Positions 1-5,500 of a DNA stretch of 8,946 bases are shown here, piece after piece. A program made the position numbers and the translations under genes. The stretch spans positions 1-8,946 of the forward strand of contig JAHIUL010000211.1 of the NCBI GenBank assembly GCA_018817195.1, written 5' to 3'. Under the pieces are notes generated by a model. It searched no databases. It was not told the origin of the DNA and worked only from the letters and a program-made list of their open reading frames with translations. The DNA comes from Candidatus Margulisiibacteriota bacterium (GTDB taxonomy: Bacteria > Margulisbacteria > WOR-1 > O2-12-FULL-45-9). Each line of letters starts with the position of its first letter. Positions within the stretch are counted from its first letter, which is position 1.

Positions 1-2
1 CT

Positions 3-608
3 CATGATGCCAAAGGTTTACTGATTGCTGCGGTTAAAGATGACAATCCGGTAATTTATATTGAGCACCGCTGGCTGCATAATATTTATGGCGAGGTGCC
101 AGAAGTTATGTTTGAGGTTGAAATTGGTAAAGCCAGGCAGGTAACGCAGGGAAAAGATTTAACTATTGTTACCTCATCTTATATGACTCTGGAATGCATG
201 AAAGCAGCAGAAATTTTAAAAAAGGACAATATTGCCGCTGAAATTATTGACTTAAGAACAATTAAGCCGCTTGATGAAACAGCAATTTTAGAATCTATTG
301 GCAAGACCGGCCGTTTGTTAGTTGTTGACGGTGCCTGGCAAAGTTTTGGCGTATCAGCTGAAGTAATTGCTTTAGCTGCAGAAAAGCTGCACTCGCAGTT
401 AAAATCAGCTCCAGCGCGTGTGGCTTTCCCTGATGCGCCGACGCCAACCAGTCGAGCTTTAGCAAATCATTATTATCCCAGAGCAATTGATATATACAAT
501 GCTGCAGCAAAAATACTTGACCTTAAGCCGCGTACAGAAGAACAGCTTGGGATTAAGCATGATGTACCGCTTGATGTGCCTGATGCATCATTTACAGGGC
601 CGTTTTAA
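3..608 (+). CDS. 2-oxoacid dehydrogenase E1 beta-like subunit (TPP-dependent), 5'-truncated
   Basis: This is the C-terminal 201 residues of a protein whose start lies before the window; the frame is open from base 3. It resembles the beta subunit of pyruvate/acetoin/branched-chain 2-oxoacid dehydrogenase E1, which pairs with an alpha subunit to decarboxylate a 2-oxoacid on thiamine diphosphate. Seen: the end of the pyrimidine-binding domain (DAKGLLIAAVKDDNPV, then IEHRWLH, residues 2-26) and a transketolase C-terminal domain from about residue 35 (GKARQVTQGKDLTIVTS; IDLRTIKPLDE; GRLLVVDGAWQ; FPDAPTPTS). It ends in FTGPF. The partner alpha subunit should lie just upstream. No E2 or E3 gene follows; nucleotide-sugar genes do, so a role in acyl transfer to a sugar is more likely than a central-metabolism complex (inference). 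An in-frame GTG at 96 is internal and not a start. Confidence 0.9.
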   Translation, partial: HDAKGLLIAAVKDDNPVIYIEHRWLHNIYGEVPEVMFEVEIGKARQVTQGKDLTIVTSSYMTLECMKAAEILKKDNIAAEIIDLRTIKPLDETAILESIGKTGRLLVVDGAWQSFGVSAEVIALAAEKLHSQLKSAPARVAFPDAPTPTSRALANHYYPRAIDIYNAAAKILDLKPRTEEQLGIKHDVPLDVPDASFTGPF

Positions 609-609
609 T

Positions 610-613
610 GGAG
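610..613 (+). promoter_or_regulatory. Ribosome binding site GGAG that decides the SDR start
   Basis: GGAG lies six bases before the ATG at 620. It favours that start over the in-frame ATG at 608, which overlaps the stop codon of the E1 gene by one base and has only a weak AGGG eight bases ahead of it. Confidence 0.6.
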
Positions 614-619
614 AATAAG

Positions 620-1618
620 ATGACTGAGAAGAAAAAAGTTGTTGTAATCGGCAGCAATTCATTTTCAGGCAGTGATTTTGTTGATCTGCTGCTTGAACAG
701 GGCAATTATTCAGTTGTTGGCATCAGCCGCTCGTCAGAAAAAAGCGAGTTGTTCCTGCCTTATAAGCGGCATCATACGCCCAATTTTAATTTTTATCATA
801 TAGATATGAATAAGGATATGCCGAAGATTTTAAATCTAATAAATGACTTGCAGGCAGAGTATGTGGTTAACTTTGCCGCACAAAGTGAAGTAGGGCCAAG
901 CTGGAAAAATCCAGACCATTGGTTTGAGACCAATGCAGTTAGCATTACAAAATTAGCTAATGGCTTAAAGGATATGAAGTTTTTAAAACGCTATGTCCAT
1001 ATATCATCGCCAGAGGTTTACGGCACATGTGAGGGGATTGTAAAAGAGGATGCGCCGCTTAATCCTTCAACTCCTTATGCTGCTTCAAAGGCTGCCGGCG
1101 ATTTATCTCTTTTCACTTATGTTAAGAATTTTAACCTGCCAATGGTGATGATCCGCTCAACTAATGTTTACGGCGCGCATCAGCAGTTGTTTAAAATTAT
1201 TCCTCGCTCTGTTATTTATTTGAAAATGGGCAAAACAATTGAACTGCATGGCGGCGGCCAGGCTGTTAAATCCTATATTCACATCAGGGATATTTCCAAG
1301 GGTGAATTAGCTGCCATGGAAAAAGGGAAAAATGGTGAGATCTATCATTTATCACCTGATAGCGGCATAGCAATTAAAGATGTAGTCAAAACTATTTGCG
1401 GCAAAATGGGCAAGGATTTTAATCAAGTAGCTAAAACTGTTGCCGAGAGATTAGGCCAGGACAAAGCTTATGTGATTGATTCAACAAAAGCCAGAACTGA
1501 GTTAGGTTGGAAGAATGAAGTTTCAATTGAACAGGGTATTAAGGGGGTAGTGGAATGGGTAGAAAAATATTGGGATTTGATTCAAAAAGAACCGTTGGAG
1601 TATGTGCATAAGGCATGA
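620..1618 (+). CDS. NAD-dependent nucleotide-sugar epimerase/dehydratase (extended SDR)
   Basis: A 332-residue extended short-chain dehydrogenase related to RmlB and GDP-mannose dehydratase, which act on NDP-sugars through a 4-keto intermediate in the cytoplasm. Seen: a Rossmann dinucleotide-binding motif GSNSFSG (residues 11-17); AAQSEVGPSW (from 86), resembling the AAQSHV segment of GDP-mannose dehydratase; SSPEVYG (129-135); the catalytic pair in YAASK (Tyr153, Lys157); RSTNVYG (179-185); and a C-terminal DSTKARTELGW with a following EQGI segment typical of sugar dehydratases. The dehydratase Asp-Glu pair (TDE in RmlB) reads Pro-Glu here, so only the Glu is kept. Sugar and nucleotide specificity are not readable. 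The start at 620 is chosen for its GGAG site; 608 would add four residues. It is immediately downstream of the E1-like gene and probably translated with it. Confidence 0.88.
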   Translation: MTEKKKVVVIGSNSFSGSDFVDLLLEQGNYSVVGISRSSEKSELFLPYKRHHTPNFNFYHIDMNKDMPKILNLINDLQAEYVVNFAAQSEVGPSWKNPDHWFETNAVSITKLANGLKDMKFLKRYVHISSPEVYGTCEGIVKEDAPLNPSTPYAASKAAGDLSLFTYVKNFNLPMVMIRSTNVYGAHQQLFKIIPRSVIYLKMGKTIELHGGGQAVKSYIHIRDISKGELAAMEKGKNGEIYHLSPDSGIAIKDVVKTICGKMGKDFNQVAKTVAERLGQDKAYVIDSTKARTELGWKNEVSIEQGIKGVVEWVEKYWDLIQKEPLEYVHKA

Positions 1619-1632
1619 GTTTAATGTTATGG

Positions 1633-1638
1633 AAGGAG
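1633..1638 (+). promoter_or_regulatory. Strong ribosome binding site (AAGGAG) for the methyltransferase
   Basis: AAGGAG stands seven bases before the ATG at 1646, in the 27-base gap after the SDR gene. The gap holds no other visible signal. Confidence 0.7.
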
Positions 1639-1645
1639 TAGGGTA

Positions 1646-2302
1646 ATGGCGGAAATTAATTTATTAGGAACCTATCCAAAAATTAAGAGAGACTACGACA
1701 AAAGAATGGAGGAGAAAACTCCAGATACTGTGCGTATAGCCAAAATGTTTGGCAAGGAATTTTTTGATGGAGAGAGAAAGTATGGTTACGGCGGCTATAA
1801 ATATGACGGCCGCTGGAAATCAGTTGTTGCAAGGATGAGGGAGCATTATAACTTACCGGATAATGCGGCAATTCTTGATATTGGCTGCGGCAAAGGCTTT
1901 ATGCTGCATGATTTTAAGGAATTGATGCCCAACTGCACGGTTGCAGGCATTGATGTTAGTGAATACGCCATTGAAAACGCCATGCCTGATATGAAACCAT
2001 TCTTAAAAGTCGCCAGTGCAGAAAAACTGCCTTATCCTGATAAAAGCTTTGATTTAGTTGTTTCAATCAATTCTATCCATAATTTGCCGCCGGAAAAACT
2101 AAAAATAGCCTTAAAAGAAGTTGAGCGTGTTTCTCGCGGGCATAGTTATGTAACAATGGATGCCTGGCACAATGATCAGGAAAAAGAAAATTTATATAAA
2201 TGGGTGCTGACTGCGGAAACAATGATGCATGTGGATGATTGGGAAAAACTTTTTGCAGAGATTGGCTATACAGGAGATTATTGGTGGTTCATAGCGGACT
2301 AG
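1646..2302 (+). CDS. Class I SAM-dependent methyltransferase (Methyltransf_11 type)
   Basis: A 218-residue soluble methyltransferase with the Rossmann-like SAM fold. Seen: motif I ILDIGCGKG (residues 76-84), the acidic ribose-binding segment GIDVS (101-105), and LPYPDKSFDLVVS (128-140), the post-II/motif IV region characteristic of the UbiE/Methyltransf_11 group. Before the fold is an aromatic, glycine-rich segment RKYGYGGYKYDGRW (44-57), which I recall as a signature of a methyltransferase group found near nucleotide-sugar genes in polysaccharide loci. The C-terminus is short and ends in WWFIAD. The acceptor is unknown; its position between a sugar dehydratase and a sugar-cluster Nudix gene makes a sugar or sugar precursor plausible (inference). 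The strong AAGGAG site supports the start. Its last 19 bases overlap the next gene. Confidence 0.88.
   Translation: MAEINLLGTYPKIKRDYDKRMEEKTPDTVRIAKMFGKEFFDGERKYGYGGYKYDGRWKSVVARMREHYNLPDNAAILDIGCGKGFMLHDFKELMPNCTVAGIDVSEYAIENAMPDMKPFLKVASAEKLPYPDKSFDLVVSINSIHNLPPEKLKIALKEVERVSRGHSYVTMDAWHNDQEKENLYKWVLTAETMMHVDDWEKLFAEIGYTGDYWWFIAD
2272..2276 (+). promoter_or_regulatory. Ribosome binding site AGGAG inside the methyltransferase gene, for a GTG start
   Basis: AGGAG lies within the 3' end of the methyltransferase coding sequence, seven bases before a GTG at 2284. This spacing is the reason to start the Nudix gene there and not at the upstream in-frame ATG (2239), which would need a 64-base overlap. 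Confidence 0.6.
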
Positions 2303-2742
2303 AAAAAGAAAATGTCCCACATTTTCAGACAGCCCATGCTATTTTGCTGTTATCGGGCAAATATGTGCTGCAGCTGCGCGATAATATCCCAACTATTTCC
2401 GCTCCCGGGCAATGGTCTTTTTTTGGCGGAAAGATTGAAGAGGGTGAAACACCGCTTGAAGCGGTAAAGCGCGAAGTATATGAGGAAATAACTCTTAAGC
2501 CAAAGAAATATACTGAGCTGTGGCCAATAGATTTTTATTCGGAGTTTGATAAGACAATGGTGCGTTCCTGGCTTTTTACTGTTGATGTGGCAGATGTTTG
2601 GGTAACACGCCAGCTTAGGGAAGGCAAGGATGCAAATGCTTTTGATTTTGAGGAGCTTTCTAAAATAGAAATGCCGACTGCCATGAGAGAGGCCCTGATA
2701 AGGTTTCATAATGAAAGGATGAACAAAGAATTATATGCTTAA
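2284..2742 (+). CDS. Nudix hydrolase
   Basis: A protein of about 152 residues with one Nudix domain; the family hydrolyses nucleoside diphosphates linked to another moiety, including NDP-sugars. Seen: the beta-strand lead-in APGQWSFFGG, then the Nudix box at residues 49-71: Gly49, Glu55, Arg63-Glu64 and Glu67-Glu68, matching GX5EX7REUXEEXGU except that the last Gly is Thr70. All metal-binding glutamates are present. The C-terminal helix (MPTAMREALIRF) is typical of small MutT-like members. The chosen start is GTG 2284, with AGGAG seven bases upstream and a 19-base overlap with the methyltransferase; TTG 2281 and ATG 2239 are alternatives. In a nucleotide-sugar operon, a GDP-mannose- or NDP-sugar-hydrolysing role is a reasonable guess, but nothing in the sequence proves the substrate. 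Confidence 0.87.
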   Translation: MVHSGLEKENVPHFQTAHAILLLSGKYVLQLRDNIPTISAPGQWSFFGGKIEEGETPLEAVKREVYEEITLKPKKYTELWPIDFYSEFDKTMVRSWLFTVDVADVWVTRQLREGKDANAFDFEELSKIEMPTAMREALIRFHNERMNKELYA

Positions 2743-3772
2743 GATGAAGGCAGCAATATTATATGAACAGAATAAGCCTTTAAAGATTGAGGAGTTAATT
2801 ATCCCTGAGCTCAAAGAAGGGCAAGTGCTAGTTAAGCTTGTAGCTTCTGGGTTGTGTCATTCACAGTTAAATGAAATAAAAGGCAGGAAAGGGCCTGATA
2901 AATATTTGCCTCATACTCTTGGGCATGAAGGCGCAGGCATAGTAGAAGAAGTTGGCGCAAAAGTTACCAAAGTAAAAAAAGGGGATTATGTTGTTCTTTC
3001 TTGGATAAAAGGTAAGGGCATTAATGCAGCACCGCCGCTCTATCTTTGCGGTGATAGGAAGATTAACTCCGGGCAATTAAGCACTTTTAATGAGTATACG
3101 GTTACGGCTGAAAACAGGGTTACGTCAATTAAAAAAGAAATTCCGCTTGAACTGGCAAGCTTACTGGGTTGTGCAGTTTCGACAGGCATGGGATCAGTTT
3201 TGAATATAGCTAAGCTTAAATCCGGGGAAACAATCGCGGTTTTTGGCGCTGGTGGAATTGGTTTAAGCGCCATCCATGCTGCAGCTATCAGTGGAGCCTC
3301 AAAGATAATTGCTGTTGATATTGTTGAAGCAAAACTTAATTTAGCGAAGGAGCTTGGGGCTACTCACGTCATTGATGCTAGTAACGTTGATGTTGTTAGG
3401 ACGATTAAAGAATTAACTGGTAATAATGGAGTTGACCATGCAATTGAGTCTGCTGGCCTGGGCCAGACAATGGAACAGGCGTTTGAATGCGTCAGGATTG
3501 GCGGCGGAAAAGCAATTATAGTTGGCAATTTGCCGGCTGGCCACAAGATTGCGATTGATCCTTTTGCTTTGATTTGCGGCAAACAAATTATCGGTAGTTG
3601 GGGAGGGGAAGCTGAACCTGACAGGGATATTCCGAAGTTTGTTGATTTATATCTTGAGGGGAAATTAAAACTCGAAAAAATGCTTACCCATCGATTTAAG
3701 CTCAATGAAATAAATGAGGCTTTTGCTGTTCTGGAAAAGGGTGAGGCAGGCAGAGTAATTGTAATTTTATAA
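2735..3772 (+). CDS. Zinc-type medium-chain alcohol dehydrogenase lacking the structural-zinc cysteines
   Basis: A 345-residue medium-chain dehydrogenase/reductase. Seen: an N-terminal GroES-like catalytic domain with GLCHSQ (Cys41) and the GHEG motif (His64-Glu65), a candidate third zinc ligand Cys146 in GCAVSTG, and a Rossmann domain with GAGGIG (171-176) followed by Asp195 at the end of the second strand, which favours NAD over NADP. The usual four-cysteine structural-zinc lobe is absent: between residues 90 and 121 there is only Cys105. The protein should therefore oxidise or reduce an alcohol/carbonyl with a catalytic zinc only. The first ATG (2735) overlaps the Nudix stop; ATG 2744 (MKAAILYE) is an equally natural start, and neither has a strong ribosome site, suggesting translational coupling. 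In context it could reduce a carbonyl made by the E1-like enzyme (inference). Confidence 0.88.
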   Translation: MLKMKAAILYEQNKPLKIEELIIPELKEGQVLVKLVASGLCHSQLNEIKGRKGPDKYLPHTLGHEGAGIVEEVGAKVTKVKKGDYVVLSWIKGKGINAAPPLYLCGDRKINSGQLSTFNEYTVTAENRVTSIKKEIPLELASLLGCAVSTGMGSVLNIAKLKSGETIAVFGAGGIGLSAIHAAAISGASKIIAVDIVEAKLNLAKELGATHVIDASNVDVVRTIKELTGNNGVDHAIESAGLGQTMEQAFECVRIGGGKAIIVGNLPAGHKIAIDPFALICGKQIIGSWGGEAEPDRDIPKFVDLYLEGKLKLEKMLTHRFKLNEINEAFAVLEKGEAGRVIVIL

Positions 3773-3775
3773 GTA

Positions 3776-3781
3776 GAGGAG
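3776..3781 (+). promoter_or_regulatory. Ribosome binding site (GAGGAG) for the second methyltransferase
   Basis: GAGGAG sits in the 17-base gap after the dehydrogenase stop, eight bases before the ATG at 3790. Confidence 0.65.
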
Positions 3782-3789
3782 AAGAAAAC

Positions 3790-4467
3790 ATGAAGAAGAA
3801 AGTAAAAACATATCAAAATAGAATGCAAAATATTGAATACGAAAACAAAGGTCCGGTTCAGATTGGGCCAAATGCCAGCTATATTTGGCGAACTGATCCA
3901 AGGCACCTTGTTTTTCTCCTTTCAAGATATAAGTTTTGTTCAAAATTATTAGAGGGGAAGAAAAAAGTTTTGGAAGTGGGTTGCGGTGACGGTTTGGGCA
4001 TTCCCATTCTTTTACAAACAACTGGTTCTGTCCACGGATTGGATTTGGAGGATGTTTTAATTGATGAATTAAAAGAAAAATATCGGGGCAATGCCAAAGC
4101 CAGTTTTTCTGTGCTCGATATTACAAAATCGCGGCCCAAAGAACAATATGATGCAGTTTGCTCGCTTGACGTGATTGAACATATCCCGCAGAAACTAGAA
4201 AATAAATATTTGATAAATATTGTTAAGTCATTGAAAAAAGACGGAGTATGTATTATTGGCACGCCTAATATTACAGCGAAAAATTATGCAACTAAGTTGA
4301 GTAAAAAAGATCATATAAACTTAAAAGATCATAAGTCGCTTAAAGAGTTACTGGAAAAATATTTCAATAATGTGTTTCTTTTCTCAATGAATGACGAAGT
4401 TGTGCACACCGGCTTTTACCCCATGGCACATTATTTGTTTGCTGTTGCAGTTGGAAGGAGATCATAA
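3790..4467 (+). CDS. Class I SAM-dependent methyltransferase (second, distinct type)
   Basis: A 225-residue methyltransferase of the Methyltransf_23/UbiG-like kind. Seen: motif I VLEVGCGDGLG (residues 60-70), the acidic residue after strand 2 in GLDLED (83-88), DAVCSLDVIEHI (121-132), which is the classic motif IV with a trailing helix, and IIGTPN (155-160). The N-terminal extension (PNASYIWRTDPRHLVFLLSR, about 27-46) recalls a methyltransferase group common in polysaccharide loci. No membrane segment or signal peptide is seen. It shares no obvious similarity with the methyltransferase at 1646 outside the SAM fold, so it is unlikely to be a tandem duplicate. Acceptor unknown; a sugar hydroxyl or carboxyl is plausible from context only. 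The start is supported by GAGGAG, and the stop is one base before the next start. Confidence 0.87.
   Translation: MKKKVKTYQNRMQNIEYENKGPVQIGPNASYIWRTDPRHLVFLLSRYKFCSKLLEGKKKVLEVGCGDGLGIPILLQTTGSVHGLDLEDVLIDELKEKYRGNAKASFSVLDITKSRPKEQYDAVCSLDVIEHIPQKLENKYLINIVKSLKKDGVCIIGTPNITAKNYATKLSKKDHINLKDHKSLKELLEKYFNNVFLFSMNDEVVHTGFYPMAHYLFAVAVGRRS
4454..4460 (+). promoter_or_regulatory. Ribosome binding site (GAAGGAG) that decides the radical SAM start
   Basis: GAAGGAG, located at the end of the preceding methyltransferase gene, is eight bases before the ATG at 4469. It marks this ATG as the start, against an in-frame ATG at 4391 that would require a 77-base overlap and add 26 residues unlike the family. 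Confidence 0.75.
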
Positions 4468-4468
4468 A

Positions 4469-5500
4469 ATGAAATTTGAAACACCAAAGCCAAACCAGTT
4501 TTATTACAAGTTGTATATGCTGATTGGCATGTTGAGGTATCCCGGGAGATTGTGGAACTTTATTAAATATTCACTGCAAAAGTTTAATCATAATATAGAT
4601 TATTATCCGACGATGATGGATTTAGAACCCACCCAGCGCTGTAATTACCGTTGTGTTATGTGTACGCCGTTTAAGGAAAAAAGGCGGGACATGACTTTTG
4701 ATGAGTTTAAGCGGATTGTTGATGAGCAGATCGGCCTCATTGAAATTAAAATTCAAGGTGTAGGCGAGCCGCTTTTGTGTAAAGATTTCTTCAAAATGCT
4801 TGAGTACGCACGTAAAAAATGGCTTTGGGTTAGAACCACAACTAATGGTTCATTGCTTCATTTAAATGATAATTATAAAAAATTAGTTGATAGCCGGGTC
4901 CATGATGTAAATATCTCAATAGATGGATCGGATAAAGAAATTTACGAAGCTATCAGGGTTGGCGGCAACTTTGAAACATTAACGCGAAATTGTAAGCTTA
5001 TTAATGATTATAATAATAAGGTTAAAAAGACAGTTGTTCGGGCCTGGGTAGTCGTGCAAAAGAAAAATAAACATCAGTTTTTTGATTTCCCGCGCTTTTT
5101 TGCTGATCTTGAGTTTAAAGAAATGACCATGAGTTTTGCCATGCACAACTATGGCCGTAAAGAAGAAAACACAGAAGCAACAACTTTTGGGTTTACCGAT
5201 CAAGATTTTGCTAAGTTATTTAAAATTGCCGATGAAGTAGGTATTAAAATAACTTTCTTTTTTCACCCAAGCTTTTCCGCGGAAAGGTTTTGCCAGATCC
5301 CTTTTAAGCGAATATATGTAACAACTGATGGCCATATTTTACCGTGTTGTTATATTGCTAATCAGGAAGTACTGGACTTTGGCCATTATGATGATTTTGA
5401 GGAGATTTGGTTTAAAAAATATATTGGTTTTAGAAAAGGGATGAAGGATAAAAGCTTGGTGCCAGAGCATTGTTTGGACTGTTACGGAGGGAAAAAATGA
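4469..5500 (+). CDS. Radical SAM protein with SPASM/twitch-type C-terminal domain
   Basis: A 343-residue radical SAM enzyme. Seen: the cluster-binding CX3CX2C motif (Cys58, Cys62, Cys65, in PTQRCNYRCVMC), GVGEP (97-101), corresponding to the SAM-binding GGEP element with Val in place of the second Gly, and NISIDGS (148-154), a strand typical of the barrel. The C-terminus carries further cysteines, Cys275, Cys293-Cys294 (in TTDGHILPCCY), Cys335 and Cys338 (HCLDC), in the layout expected for an auxiliary iron-sulfur cluster of SPASM or twitch type. Family members modify peptides or, in sugar and antibiotic clusters, carry out dehydrogenation, epimerisation or deamination. No precursor peptide gene is seen nearby, so a sugar or small-molecule substrate is more likely here (inference). 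Its stop overlaps the next start in an ATGA. Confidence 0.88.
   Translation: MKFETPKPNQFYYKLYMLIGMLRYPGRLWNFIKYSLQKFNHNIDYYPTMMDLEPTQRCNYRCVMCTPFKEKRRDMTFDEFKRIVDEQIGLIEIKIQGVGEPLLCKDFFKMLEYARKKWLWVRTTTNGSLLHLNDNYKKLVDSRVHDVNISIDGSDKEIYEAIRVGGNFETLTRNCKLINDYNNKVKKTVVRAWVVVQKKNKHQFFDFPRFFADLEFKEMTMSFAMHNYGRKEENTEATTFGFTDQDFAKLFKIADEVGIKITFFFHPSFSAERFCQIPFKRIYVTTDGHILPCCYIANQEVLDFGHYDDFEEIWFKKYIGFRKGMKDKSLVPEHCLDCYGGKK
5486..5491 (+). promoter_or_regulatory. Ribosome binding site (GGAGGG) for the Glf-like gene
   Basis: GGAGGG, inside the 3' end of the radical SAM gene, is five bases before the ATG at 5497. It rules against the upstream in-frame ATG at 5470, which would add nine residues before the FAD-binding strand. 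Confidence 0.75.

Noticed and set aside
96..110. GTG 96 as the start of a complete short E1-like protein
   Set aside because: The frame is open and matches E1-beta before base 96 (IEHRWLH), so the gene is truncated by the window edge and this GTG is internal.
2350..2709. A 119-codon minus-strand frame opposite the Nudix gene
   Set aside because: Antisense to a clear Nudix domain, with no family features.
3364..3906. A 180-codon open frame on the minus strand opposite the zinc dehydrogenase
   Set aside because: It lies antisense to a well-supported gene, shows no recognisable domain, and its translation is low-complexity and Ser/Pro/Ile-rich, as expected of a shadow frame.
1646..4467. The two methyltransferases as a duplicated pair
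   Set aside because: Apart from the general SAM motifs their sequences and N-terminal extensions differ, so recent duplication is not supported.
4391..4468. ATG 4391 as the radical SAM start
   Set aside because: It would overlap the methyltransferase by 77 bases; GAAGGAG at 4454-4460 points to ATG 4469.
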